The position numbers and the translations under genes are program-made. The notes beneath the pieces were generated by a model. That model was not told the DNA's origin. It worked only from the letters and a program-made list of their open reading frames with translations, and made no database searches. 64,000 nucleotides of DNA from Trichobilharzia regenti (lineage: Eukaryota; Platyhelminthes; Trematoda; Strigeidida; Schistosomatidae), in NCBI GenBank assembly GCA_944472135.2, contig OX235270.1, positions 140,879,632-140,943,631 of the forward strand, written 5' to 3'. Positions 1-10,449 of this stretch are shown in pieces (position 1 is the first letter of the stretch; the number at the start of each line of letters is the position of its first letter).

Positions 1-70
1 CGAAAATCGGGGAAGTTGATTTTGAGCAAACAACCAAGAATTGATCGTTCAATCTTCAACTCCATTGAGA
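1..70 (-). repeat. Partial LTR of the gag-only BEL-like family
   Basis: These bases match the outer end of the 358-bp LTR seen complete at 3362-3719, 14542-14899 and 18150-18507. The terminal inverted TGTCA/TGACA motif is slightly changed (TTGAGA instead of TTGACA). The rest of the LTR lies left of the window. It abuts a CR1 fragment directly, so it probably inserted into that fragment. Confidence 0.8.
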
Positions 71-1085
71 GCATATGTGTTTCTTATCCGAAGTTTGCAA
101 ACCAATCATTGAAATTTCACGGATGGTGGCAGGCTTATTGTAGATTACTTTGTGTTAATGTAGGTGGGAGATTTCCCTCGCCGACTGCATTCGGTATTTA
201 AGAAGTGCCGCTAAGTTACAAACTTTGGAGGTACTTTCAAATGCCGTTAACTTTTCGTCGAGGTCCTTTTGAGAGCGTAGGCGCTTGATAGATTCAAGAG
301 TCTCGTGGATTGAGAGCGATAGTGATATATCCTTAGTGGAATAGTACTGTTTCTTCAGCTTCCTTAACTTATTGCGGTGTGCCTTTGGAATATATTCGGC
401 TCGGTGTCTACTTAATTTCACTATTTTCTTTGGAGCAACTGTATCTAGACAAAGGGTAGCGTTCCTGTAAAATAGGGTTACTACGGTCTCCAGGGAGTCA
501 GTGGTAAAATAGTCATCCCGTTGGCAGTGTTGAGTAAGTTCTTGGACTATTCCCCAGTCTGTATATTTGTAACTACGACATATTGTGCTCCCTGAATCTT
601 GTTTGTTTCCTGTATTTAGTGGTGAGAAAGGCAGAGAGCAGAGTATCATTCTATGGTCACTACTGGAAAATCTGTCATCAACAAAGGTGGAGACTGGGAT
701 TGCGTCATGACAAAAAACAAGGTCCAACATGTTGTCACCACGAGTAGGTGTCTGGACGTGTTGTTGCCATCCATAACAGTCGATAGTGGCAAGTAATTCG
801 TCGAAGCGTTGGGGGCCGGAACTACTTAGCCAATTGACTTCTGGAAGATTGAAGTCCCCTGCAATTATTTTGTAATTAGCACTAAACAAGGAGGCGTGTG
901 CAAACGATTTAGCTAATAACTCATCAGTTTCTTTTGTTGCGCTTGGTGCTCGATAAACACAGCCCATGAGACGTTTGTACTTATCTCCACGTAAGACAAC
1001 CCGGAGTGAGTCAGGTACATTATTCATTACTTCATCTTCCACCTTACTGACTACAAATGAGCTATATTTATATATATATACAGTC
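71..1085 (-). pseudogene. CR1-like LINE endonuclease fragment
   Basis: An open frame at 155-1042 on the minus strand encodes the C-terminal two thirds of an endonuclease/exonuclease/phosphatase domain plus the linker toward reverse transcriptase. It contains IAGDFNLPEVNW (the catalytic GDFN motif), LDLVF and SSDHRMIL (the SDH motif). It is nearly collinear, about 95% by eye, with residues 130-430 of the ORF at 3816-5162. The fragment lacks the N-terminal catalytic Asn/Glu motifs and all of the reverse transcriptase, so it is a dead copy. It ends in an AT microsatellite near 1070-1085, next to a Penelope-like relic on the other strand. Confidence 0.85.
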
Positions 1086-1962
1086 GATGTGATGGTGTGT
1101 CCATTGGATCTCCATCCTGCTTCATATTTGCAAACACATATCTAGTATAACTGGAAAATTTTCCGCTGAAATTAGAAACAGCTAGAATGGAATCGCTTTG
1201 TATGCACATGGATGACACCTTTGTGGTGTAAGAGGAAGGTTTACAAAGAGATTTAATTTTGAGCCACTTCAACTCTGCTCACCCGGCAGTCCGTTTCACC
1301 TATGAAGAAGAATTCATGAACTCCCTGTAACTTCTCGACGACTTATTAGCGAGGACAGGACGGTTTCATCAAATAACCAGAGACCAGAGACCGAAGCTCA
1401 ATAGACGCACTTCCTCAACTCCGTACCTGTGATATACAGATGTAATTTGGTCAAATGCTTAGCACTTAGAACGAGGCCCACTTGCCCTGAAAATTTTCCA
1501 TGTAAAAAAATTCAGGCCATCTCGGATGTTTTAAGCGAGAATGGATACTCAGAGAGGTTTGTAAAAGCCAACATTAGGTACAATATTGGCTTACATGAAC
1601 CAGAAATAGTCGAGATGAAGCCATTATTATCACGTCTGCAATTCAAGGGAGACTATCCTGAGGGGATTCTGCCTCAAGTTCCAGCAAGAGCAATAAAGAA
1701 GACTTTCTACTCTGCACATCCGTTCCTATCCTTCAGTAGCCGTCCAATCTTCGACGAGAAACTAGAAGAGGTCTTACCTGACATGAGCTCTTCCTCATTT
1801 GCAGGCCATTTCAACTGTTCCAGTGATTTCAGTTTTATAGGACGTACGCTTAGGCAGGCTCATCTCCGGATTAGAAATAGCTTTGTTTGCCAGGGGGGAA
1901 ATCGGATGCACACAAAATCCGATTATGTCCCTGTTGGTAGATATAGCACATCACTAACATAG
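1086..1962 (+). pseudogene. Decayed Penelope-like element (RT and GIY-YIG)
   Basis: Reading plus-strand frames through stops gives DGVSIGSPS (near 1090), MDDTFVV (near 1208) and HFNSAHPAVRFTYEEE (near 1266). These are the last reverse transcriptase motifs of Penelope-like elements. An open frame at 1429-1962 continues with the linker and a degenerate GIY-YIG nuclease piece, including FIGRTLRQAHLRI. Stops fall just after the catalytic DD box and again about 35 codons later. It is an old, non-functional copy of a PLE family different from the one at 40.2-43.0 kb. The 5' RT half is missing. Confidence 0.7.
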
Positions 1963-2058
1963 CCTACAGATTGGCGGCACGTCTGAAATTGGTGACATTT
2001 TTGCACGTGTTTGCTCTGAAATTTATTTGCTGCTTATTGTCTTATAATTCTTGAAATT

Positions 2059-3216
2059 ATGGTCCAAATCTCTAAAAAACGTGTTCGTAGAAACACAGTT
2101 GTTTTAGATAGTGGCTCAAATTCGGTTATAACTGCATTACCGCCGTGTAATACAGTGTCAACTACTAGCTCTCAAAATGGTTTGAGTGCAGATGTCACTC
2201 CTGTGATACACGTGAAAGATGTTCTGTTAGAGAACACTGAGTTCTGTAAATTAAACCTCCTTTTGAAAGATATCCAAAGGCAAGTAAGTGAACTTCAGGA
2301 AAAATTAGATCAGTTTGATAGTATGTCACTGCCAATCTCAAATACCACGGAGAGCCGTTCTGATATTGTCCAGGTTAAGTGTTTACTGGATGTAACTCAA
2401 AATAAGCTTTTGAATTTAGACCCAATTGCCTGTCTTTTAGAAAGGCATCCTAAAATATCTCCAGACAACCTAAATAAAGCTGAAAATCTGATTGACTGCT
2501 TGGCTACGGAGGTGATGAAGCGTATAACCTCTTCTCACCAAGCTATAGTTTACAACGTCCCAGATTCTCTGCCCCTGAAAACTGTAAGACACAAAATCCT
2601 GATTTGTTGCGGCATGGCTAGTGTTCCATGTGAATGCAAACGACTTCGTAAAAAGTCTAACCAGGCTAATTGTCCCATCATTTTTAAATTCAGTAATTCC
2701 CTTGATGCTAGTAAGTTTACTAAATGTCAGGATCACTTAAGACTGAACAGCAGTTATAAGTCTATAACCGTAGCTCAGGATAAAACACCGTGTCAGCGCA
2801 GAATAATGCGTAGTAATAACCTGATCACCTCCTCTAGCTTAGATTTACCAAATAAGGATTGTGCACAGCAACAGTCACCTAGTGCTGAAACTAGCATTCG
2901 GCAAACTACACAACAACCACACCTGCCAATGGAAATAGGAACTGATTTAGATACCAGTACCCCTGTAAATAAAGCCTCATCGAAAGATGCTAAAATAGCT
3001 AGAACTTCTGCAAGTTGTTCTAAGAAATTTCCCCCCAAACGTAGTAACCTCACCACGATGAACAAATTTCGCAGGGTTGAGACTAATGATGGGGAAGAAT
3101 ACTTTGTATTCAATAAGCCTGCTGAGAGTAAGAATGCCAACAAACCATCACTTGTTACGAAAATCTCCTCTCGAAACACAAGTATATCAGGAGGTTTTCC
3201 GCATGCTCCACCTTGA
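2059..3216 (+). CDS. CR1-like LINE ORF1 protein
   Basis: A 385-residue open frame upstream of the endonuclease-RT ORF on the same strand. Residues 45-90 form a likely coiled coil (LLLKDIQRQVSELQEKLDQF). Residues 150-235 look like the RNA-binding (RRM-like) domain of LINE ORF1 proteins: AIVYNVPDSL, then CKRLRKKSNQANCPIIFKF, then a helix. The C-terminal third is Ser/Thr/Gln-rich and basic. ORF1 proteins of this class bind element RNA and act as nucleic acid chaperones. No CCHC knuckles are visible. The frame is intact although its partner ORF2 is broken. The product is inferred from position and domain pattern. Confidence 0.7.
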   Translation: MVQISKKRVRRNTVVLDSGSNSVITALPPCNTVSTTSSQNGLSADVTPVIHVKDVLLENTEFCKLNLLLKDIQRQVSELQEKLDQFDSMSLPISNTTESRSDIVQVKCLLDVTQNKLLNLDPIACLLERHPKISPDNLNKAENLIDCLATEVMKRITSSHQAIVYNVPDSLPLKTVRHKILICCGMASVPCECKRLRKKSNQANCPIIFKFSNSLDASKFTKCQDHLRLNSSYKSITVAQDKTPCQRRIMRSNNLITSSSLDLPNKDCAQQQSPSAETSIRQTTQQPHLPMEIGTDLDTSTPVNKASSKDAKIARTSASCSKKFPPKRSNLTTMNKFRRVETNDGEEYFVFNKPAESKNANKPSLVTKISSRNTSISGGFPHAPP

Positions 3217-3361
3217 AGAAAGTCAGGCTCCAAGACTCCTAAAGTCTTGCAGCCAAAGCACCTCCCTTCACAATTCCCTTTAAGTTATAAAAACAACACG
3301 AAGGTGTGTACCGGTATGAAGAAGAGCAGTTGGACGGGTAGACCTAGTGATCCTATGTTTT

Positions 3362-3719
3362 TGTCAGTCACGTCTCGTAAACCGTTAATGCCCAGCCCTT
3401 GCTACGCTCGGGCTCACGATGTTCCTTGAAGTTTCTCAGAAACGCTTAGTAATAACGGACGAAAAAACCAAAACACCAATTGGCGACTCGAGGATTCTTT
3501 ATTGTTACACCAACATATAAATGACGTATGACTAAGGTCTGCGAACAAATATTACAATAATAAATCACAATATTACTTCTGACGGTTTGCTGCTGACATC
3601 TTTCTGAACAGCGACCAATGAGACGATGACCGTCGTATTGATTCCTCCGCGAAAATTGGGGAAGTTGGTTTTGAGCAAACAACCATGAATTGATCGTTCA
3701 GTCTTCAACTACATTGACA
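3362..3719 (-). repeat. Solo LTR (358 bp) between CR1 ORF1 and ORF2
   Basis: Begins TGTCAGTCACG and ends CATTGACA on the plus strand. It is exactly 358 bp, the same length as all four LTRs of the nested elements at 11.5-19.1 kb. It belongs to the LTR subtype seen at 14542-14899 (it shares the TTTGCTGCTG stretch). No internal region accompanies it, as expected after LTR-LTR recombination. The flanking five bases are GTTTT and GATTT, an imperfect target duplication. Confidence 0.9.
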
Positions 3720-3815
3720 GATTTTTAACCGTCAACCTAGGCCCAACCTCTACTACCCCTATATCCAGGAACACATGGTAAATTTTCCAGGTGTCCCGAA
3801 TCACTGGTACGACCC

Positions 3816-5162
3816 ATGGCACCTAGGACCACCTCATTGCACTCCAACCCCGATGTACAGACACCCAGTCCGACCTCCCTTTCATTCATAAATTCTTGCG
3901 GTGCTGACGCACAAATAGATTTAGGTTATGGTGACATTTTAAGCCAGTTTGTAGTATCCCGTGACTTATTCACGATATTGCTAATTAATGCACGTTCCTT
4001 AATCAATAAGATATCTGAACTAAGGACATTATTATTAGTCGCCAAGCCTACTGTAGCTCTGATTACTGAGTCATGGTGCTCATCCTCTGTACTTGATGTG
4101 CATATAGGTATCGATGATTACACTGTACACCGTGCAAACAGAGATTGCAAGCGTGGTGGAGGATGTCTCATATATATACATAGCTCATTTGTAGTCAGTA
4201 AGGTGGAAGATGAAACAATGAATAATGTACCTGACTCACTCTGGGTTGTCTTACATGGAGATAAGTACAAACTTCTCATAGGCTGTGTTTATCGAGCACC
4301 AAGCGCAACAAAAGAAACTGATGCGTTATTAGCTAAATCGTTTGCACACGCATCCTCGTTTAGTGCTAATTACAAAATAATTGCAGGGGACTTCAATCTT
4401 CCAGAAGTCAATTGGCTAACTAGTTCCGGCCCCCAACGCTTCGACGAATTACTTGCCACTATAGACTGTTATGGATGGCAACAACACGTCCAGACACCTA
4501 CTCGTGGTGACAACATGTTGGACCTTGTTTTTTGTCATGACACAATCCCAGTATCCACCTATGTTGGTAATAGATTTTCCAGTAGTGACCATAGAATGGT
4601 ACTCTGCTCTCTGCCTTTCTCACCACTAAATACAGGAAACAAACAAGACTCAGGAAGCACAATATGTCGTAGTTACAAATATACAGACTGGGGATTAGTC
4701 CAAGAACTTATTCGACTCTGTCAATGGGATGACTATTTTACCACTGACTCCCTGGAGGCCTTAGTAACCCTGTTTTACAGGAATGTTACCCTTTGTCTAG
4801 ATACAGTTGCTCCAAAGAAAATAGTGAAATTAAGTAGACACCGAACTGAATATATTCCAAGGGCACACCGTAATAAGTTAAGGAAGCTGAAGAAACAGTA
4901 CTATTCCACTAAGGACATATCACTATTGCTCTCAATCCACGAGTCTCTTGAATCTATCAAGCGCCTACGCTCTCAAAAGGACCTCGACGAAGAGTTAACG
5001 GCACTTGAAAGTACCTCCAAAGTTTATAACTTAACGGCACTTCTTAAAAAACGAATGCAGTCGGCGAGGGAAATCCCCTACTTACTTCACGACAAAGTAA
5101 TCTACAATGAACCTGCCACTATCTGTGAACTTTCAGTGATTGGTTTGCAAACTTTAGTTTAG
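3816..5162 (+). CDS. CR1-like LINE ORF2, endonuclease part
   Basis: A 448-residue frame with the apurinic-like endonuclease of CR1/Jockey LINEs: LLINARSLINKI (Asn motif, about residue 53), ALITESWC (catalytic Glu), VYRAP, AGDFNLPEVNW (about 191) and SSDHRMVL (about 251). This domain nicks the target DNA to prime reverse transcription. The frame ends at a stop just before the reverse transcriptase, so the ORF2 polyprotein is broken here. It may begin upstream of the ATG used. A second endonuclease copy lies at 71-1085 on the other strand. Confidence 0.85.
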   Translation: MAPRTTSLHSNPDVQTPSPTSLSFINSCGADAQIDLGYGDILSQFVVSRDLFTILLINARSLINKISELRTLLLVAKPTVALITESWCSSSVLDVHIGIDDYTVHRANRDCKRGGGCLIYIHSSFVVSKVEDETMNNVPDSLWVVLHGDKYKLLIGCVYRAPSATKETDALLAKSFAHASSFSANYKIIAGDFNLPEVNWLTSSGPQRFDELLATIDCYGWQQHVQTPTRGDNMLDLVFCHDTIPVSTYVGNRFSSSDHRMVLCSLPFSPLNTGNKQDSGSTICRSYKYTDWGLVQELIRLCQWDDYFTTDSLEALVTLFYRNVTLCLDTVAPKKIVKLSRHRTEYIPRAHRNKLRKLKKQYYSTKDISLLLSIHESLESIKRLRSQKDLDEELTALESTSKVYNLTALLKKRMQSAREIPYLLHDKVIYNEPATICELSVIGLQTLV

Positions 5163-5192
5163 AAACACATATGCCTGGTGAAACCGCCCCCT

Positions 5193-6745
5193 TACTATCT
5201 CTTCCCTTGAAAGCATTGTGTTCACTAATCAGTTAATAGTACAAGCAATTAAAAGCCTTAAACCTTCCACTAGTACGGGACCGGATGGCCTCGCTTCGAT
5301 AATTTTCAAAAACAGTGGGTGTGATATACCCTGTTACTTCTTAAATTCTTCTCAATATCTATGGACACTGGCACTTACCCTAGTGAGTGGAAAACTAGCT
5401 TCATAATTCCACATTACAAATCTGGTGATAGGGCAAACGTCCGCAATTACAGACCCATAAATATAACCCCAGTTATCTCACGAATCATGGAGAAAGTTGT
5501 AAAAGATCAATTGTCAGACTACCTAATTAGGGAAGATCTTGTTACAAGGTCTCAACACGGATTTCTCAAAAATAGATCCTGCGTTACTTGCCACTTCGAC
5601 TTTTTCAACTGCATCACTAGTAGTCGCGAAGCACGTAAGCTAGTCGTTGTTCTCTACTTCGATATATCTAGGGCATTTGACATGGTATCTCACAGTATTC
5701 TCTTTGAGAAGCTGTACTCTTGTGGAATTCGCAACCCATTACTGAACTGGTTAAAATCATTTCTAAGCAACAGGGTACAAATAACCAAAGTTGGATCTGT
5801 ATTGTCTCATCCTAGGCAGATCTCAAGTGGGGTCGTGCAAGGTAGTGTCCTAGGTCCACTTTTATTCACAATCTACATTAACAGCATTTGCAAGTGCTTC
5901 ACCTCAGGTAAACCATTCCTATATGCTGACGACCTCAAAGTCGTCTACTCCTGCTACACTCATGAATTAAGCGATATGGTAACTAAAATACATCTTGAAC
6001 TAAGTAGTCTCGCAACATGGTGTGCTGAATCCTGTCTAAATTTTAACATTGACAAATGCGGCTGGATTTGTATCGGCAACAGTAACCTTGATCTAACTCT
6101 TGAAATAAATGGGCGAAAACTAGCTAAGCTCAACTCAGTCGTAGATCTCGGTATTAGATACTCTAGTAACCTAACGTTCGCTGAACAGACTGATTATGCC
6201 AGACGTAAAACGCGAAGGCTGATAGGATGCATAACACGCAATTTCTTTTGTTGTGAAACTAGGGTTTTATTATACAAAGTATGTGTCCGACCTATCTTAG
6301 AATACTGCCCGTTTATTCTTAGCGGACTCAGACAAAATGACAAGCTTAAATTAGAGGGAGTGCAACGGCAGTTTACCTCAAGAACTCTTGGTTTAGAAAG
6401 TGGTCTGGAATACCATGAGCGATGCGAAGACTAAGATTAGAACCCCTCTGGAAAAGACGCCTTAAGCTAAACCTTATCTTTTACTATAAGCTAACTAATC
6501 TTCTCTTGCATTCCTCCGAGCCAATAACTAAACCTACCGCTGTCATCAGTTACAATCTTAGAAATCATCACAACCTAGCTGCTATGGAGCACTGTCAGAC
6601 TTACGTGCGGTACAACTTCTTCTTAAATAAGTTTTCAGTCATTTGGAATAGACTACCAGCTAATGTGCGCGATGCAAACACACTTCCAGTGTTCATCTCC
6701 TCAGTCACCAGACTGCTCAAAGATGACAATGCACTTTACGTCTGA
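5193..6745 (+). pseudogene. CR1-like LINE ORF2, reverse transcriptase part
   Basis: Three overlapping frames (5218-5406, 5361-6434, 6422-6745) together give the reverse transcriptase and C-terminal region. Motifs are LKPSTSTGPDGLAS, KSGDRANVRNYRPI, LYFDISRAFDMVSH (motif A), GVVQGSVLGPLLFTIYIN (motif B) and FLYADDLKVV (motif C). Both catalytic aspartates of YADD are present. Frameshifts near 5370 and 6425 and the stop at 5162 make it non-functional as read. The family is CR1/Jockey rather than RTE, judging from the QGSVLGPLLF and YADDLK forms. Confidence 0.85.
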
Positions 6746-6800
6746 CTCTTACACCTTTTTCACCCTACATAGATATTTTAAGTTCTTTAAACGTGTAGTT

Positions 6801-7549
6801 ACAACAAACTACAATTATAAATTTTAATATTATTGGAACTAGATGATAAACATTTCTACACAGGACAGTAATATTAGTTTACACATAATATAAAAGTTAG
6901 CATAACGGGACTAGTTAGTTTGTGTACCAAAATAACCACAGTTACTAAACAGAATATATATGTATATATTTATTAATCACTCCTTAAGGACTCCCGTTGC
7001 TTTCTTTTGCGTTGCTGTTGTTTGTCTTCTTTTTTCTCTCACCATTTCAGCTTCCATTTGACTTTTTGAATGAGAATGAATAATGTGGATATTTGACCAT
7101 TTACAATGACAAATGATCTGCAAACATTATTGGTCCCATATCTTTCAGTTGCCTGGTTAATAACGAATTAACTTTCCCCACGACGCAACCTGGATTACAT
7201 TTGTGGAATATACTCTTATACCAATGGAAAAGTATTATTTGTAATACAACGTCACGATTGTAGCTTATAACATAACTGATCGTATCTGTAAAAATAGCTT
7301 CCTTATTACCCAATTTGGATATAAATCAAATCAAAAATAAGATTCGGATTTGTACACACCTAAGTTATATTGTGGAATTACTTCAAGCTTTATTTTTTCC
7401 CAAGTATTTTTAATCCATCCAAAACTTACTTGGGTTTTTTTGTTAATGCGAAGACAATATTTCTATATTTCATTGTGCTCCATTGAATGACTGGTTATCA
7501 TATTGTTCCCATGCAATTTAACCATCAACCGAATTTATGGAATTTAAAT
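6801..7549 (+). other. AT-rich spacer, no gene seen
   Basis: No open frame with recognisable motifs, no splice-flanked exon and no repeat matching the rest of the window. It contains TATATATGTATATA near 6955 and other low-complexity AT stretches. The start may still belong to the CR1 3' untranslated region. Confidence 0.5.
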
Positions 7550-7735
7550 AATGCTTATCCATGCCTGTACATTTGGTGTGTCCTACACAGGTAGGAAAAA
7601 ATATGTATTTTATTAAAACATTATTATTGAGTATGATTGCTAATCGTATATGTAATTTATCATATTGATGATGCTTGTAAACTGGCGTCCCTCATGTAGA
7701 AAATGAGAATATATTATTATTATCATTATTATCAT
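7550..7735 (+). repeat. Unnamed AT-rich repeat with ATT tail
   Basis: Contains ATGCCTGTACATTTGGTGTG and GTCCCTCATGTAGAAAATG followed by an (ATT)n run. The reverse complement of the same sequence occurs at 9486-9850 with a SINE inserted in it. A 3' simple-repeat tail suggests the end of a retroposon, but no coding part is attached. Confidence 0.6.
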
Positions 7736-7924
7736 TCAGAGTTAGACACTAAATTCCGAATGTCATACTACGCGTGGTTTGTCTACGTCTGCTACATTTA
7801 TAGCTAAAGCTGCAACAACACTGACCAAATCGGTGCTTTGTAATCAATAGGTGCAGTTTTGAGCGCTTTTCTCACCCTATTGAAATTTGGACTTCAGTTT
7901 CATCTTTCAAGGAATTCTCCATCT

Positions 7925-8115
7925 CGTGCATCGGTGGCACAGTGGTTAGCACTCTCGCCGACCATACACATGGTCTGAGGTTTGATTCTTTGCCAACCCA
8001 AACCTGACATCTATGGTCGGCCTGTAAAATTCAGGCTACCGATACCACATGCTGAAATTCTTTACTTGTACCAAAAATATGGTGTGGAATCAAGCTGTAA
8101 TAAATAAATCAATCT
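7925..8115 (+). repeat. tRNA-derived SINE copy 1
   Basis: Starts with an A-box-like GGCACAGTGGTTAGCACTC followed by a degenerate B box (GGTTTGATTC). A body shared with 9590-9785 and 57790-57985 follows (CTATGGTCGGCCTG, then TGTGGAATCAAGCTGTAAT) and an A-rich end (AATAAATAAATC). This is the layout of a tRNA-derived SINE with an internal Pol III promoter. It is not a functional tRNA gene. Confidence 0.75.
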
Positions 8116-9204
8116 TGTAATCCATTTTTATCCCATCACTTTGCTTATCTTAGTTTATCATTACAATTATTATCATTCGTGGCGACCGGTAATCTTCTTT
8201 CCTGCATTTGTTCAATACTGTCGAAAATTGCATTTATACTATTCAGTCTTATCATAAATGATACTATCCATTTTCTTGATACAAGCCTCCACGTGTTTTG
8301 TTCCAAATGTTAGTTATTTTACGAAGAACATTTCGTTGAGGTCTTGGTGTCCCCTCCTCAGCTAAAACTCCAGTGTACTAGGCACTCACCTGACACCTTT
8401 TCAGAACTTAAACTATTTCGCCAATTTTCCTTTAACACACTCACTGAATCTGTTATGACTATTCACCGTGGCTGTCACTCATTTCACAATATTTCGTGGT
8501 CGATTGCAGCCCAACAAGTTAATTTGCCCCCCTACAACAAGCATGTTGTCCTAATTCAATATATATCCTTCATATAACTGACCACTGCTGTGACGGCATA
8601 CATTGTATTTTTTGATTGTAAGTGCCAGCGGAGAATTCACAGAAAAGAGTATTCATCCTTCAGATTGACTTCCGATTCATGACGTGAGAAAGTTTCGCAG
8701 CTACGCAAATTTTCAGTATATGTGTGAGCAGGTTGTGTAATTACTTTCACATCCCAAGTTCTCAGTGTTGTGAAAAGGCTCGAGGGTTACAGGCAGTTTC
8801 ACTACCGAAGACTGTTTCCAACCGACGGCCATAGATTAGTTGAATACATCCGACAAGCTAACCAAATCCCCAGGGATATGTGCCATTTGTTCAAAGACAG
8901 AACCTCCGCAGAGATTATCAGTTGCTGCCCCAAGAGGAAACCTGGCCATGGAAGCTGGGGTATTTACGGTTACAGACTTCAATTCGATGGAATGAGTAAA
9001 TAAACCTAGGATGGAGTGAAATAAATTCATCCCATAATACAGGATATCTGATATTTTTTTAAAGAACTAGTGTAAGCCAAGTCGGTTTCTTTGGACTGGC
9101 TTCTCGTGTGCGAATTAAGGGTCCCTGCTCAGTAGTAAACTTATGTGTAGTCTGTCTCTCCACCAGACTGCTGTAGCTTTCTGTGACTCCAAAGAAAAGC
9201 TGCG
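8116..9204 (+). other. No gene identified
   Basis: Short open frames exist on both strands around 8770-9030, but neither shows a recognisable domain, splice context or similarity to other parts of the window. I assign nothing here. Confidence 0.4.
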
Positions 9205-9262
9205 CGCAGATGGCCTAGATTCCACTGCTAGTCACCATCTACCAATCAAGGTTTGCAATGTG
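9205..9262 (+). repeat. 3' fragment of an Sm-alpha-like SINE
   Basis: Carries GATTCCACTGCTAGTCACC, the 3' motif shared with the SINEs at 32730-32935 and 33030-33192. The hammerhead-like part and tRNA-like head are absent, so it is only an end fragment. Confidence 0.55.
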
Positions 9263-9485
9263 CGATGTTTTAAGACCATTCTGCCGTGATACGAGTCATT
9301 CCCTTCACCCGCTAGTTGACCAGTGTGGTATAAAACGGAGATATGATCAGTGTGGACTATGTAGACTTAAAAAGATAAAGGAACCAAGATATAGTGGATG
9401 AAATGAGTGATCAGAGTTTAAGTGAACGTTGAATAGGTGAAGTAGTCGGAAGGGTGGAGTAAGGGAGAATACTGAAGCATAATTA

Positions 9486-9850
9486 TAATAATATATTCTC
9501 ATTTTTTCTACATGAGGGACTCCAGTTTACAGTCATCATCAATATGATAAATTACACATACGATCAGTAAGCATTTTTGCCAATGATTTATTTTAGTTTT
9601 AGTTTTGATTACAGCTTGATTCCACACTGTATTTTCGGTACAAGTATGGAATTTTCAGCATGGATATCAGTAGCCCAAATTGTGCAGGCCGACCATAGAT
9701 ATCAGTTGTGCGTCGGTGGGGGATCGAACCTCGCACTATGTGCATGGTCGGCGAGAGTCCCAACCGCTGACGCATATATATTAATATATAATAATATGTA
9801 TATTTATTCTTATCTGTGTAGGACACACCAGTTATACAGGCATGGATAAG
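9486..9850 (-). repeat. Inverted copy of the 7550-7735 repeat, split by a SINE
   Basis: 9486-9589 and 9786-9850 are the reverse complement of the repeat at 7550-7735 (CATGAGGGACTCCAG and GTAGGACACACCAG blocks). A tRNA-type SINE occupies 9590-9785, so the SINE inserted after this repeat. Confidence 0.6.
9590..9785 (-). repeat. tRNA-derived SINE copy 2
   Basis: Reverse complement of the family at 7925-8115. On the plus strand it reads TTGATTACAGCTTGATTCC, then GGCCGACCATAGATATCAG, and a B box complement GGGGATCGAACCTC. The tRNA-like head is at the right-hand end. It lies inside the repeat at 9486-9850. Confidence 0.7.
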
Positions 9851-10449
9851 TATTGTGGTGGGAGCAGGCTAGCCAAACATGATAGACAGCATTTTACATC
9901 AACGGGTATGTCGCAAATATTGGTGGTGAGAAAATATGAACAAGACCGATTCAACAACCAATCACAGCAGGCTTGGCGAAGGCAGATGCAGTTAACATAT
10001 AGATGATCTGACATTCAAGAAACAGTCACAAAGAGATGCAGAGTCAACTTTCTGTAAGAAACAACCAATCAGAAGACCGTGTTTGTCTGCTTGAATAAGC
10101 TATAACAATGTACATGAAATAAATACCACTCCACAACGTCCCATCTCATTCATTTTCTAATAACGTCTTTACTTAGCCCCATCATATTTCATTAGACCCA
10201 ACATTTTACAGTTCTTTATTAATTTGATTCCACTTATTCTATTACTATTCTCTGTAGGGTACGGTTGTGCACCAAATAGACAAGAAGGTATGGAATAAAA
10301 ACAACTAGCTTGAAAATAATCGTATTAAAGCCAAAAGTGGACATCATGATAGTAAAACATATATGGGTAGCATTATACACTGCAAATGAACGTTGTCAGC
10401 CTAGGAATTAATTGGTTTCCAATTATATTTCCTTCATAAATGCATTTAT
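9851..10449 (+). other. No gene identified
   Basis: A mostly AT-rich stretch of about 600 bases. Short frames on both strands lack motifs. It may include the missing left end of the BEL/Pao element on the minus strand, but I could not recognise integrase motifs. Confidence 0.4.

Larger units (their letters stand above)
1965..6800 (+). mobile_element. CR1-like LINE, nearly complete but damaged
   Basis: Two plus-strand ORFs in the order ORF1 (2059-3216) and endonuclease-RT ORF2 (3816-6745) give a CR1/Jockey-type LINE, in the style of schistosome SR1/Perere elements. A solo LTR (3362-3719) sits in the spacer between the ORFs. ORF2 is frameshifted near 5160, 5370 and 6425. The exact ends are not determinable by eye. 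The 5' edge meets the PLE relic, and the 3' end is AT-rich without a clear repeat tail. Confidence 0.75.

Noticed and set aside
7930..8010. Functional tRNA gene
   Set aside because: A and B boxes are present but the sequence cannot form a cloverleaf and recurs as part of a roughly 190-bp SINE.
8770..9003. Small host protein gene
   Set aside because: Overlapping open frames on both strands, no splice context, no domain and no repeat support.
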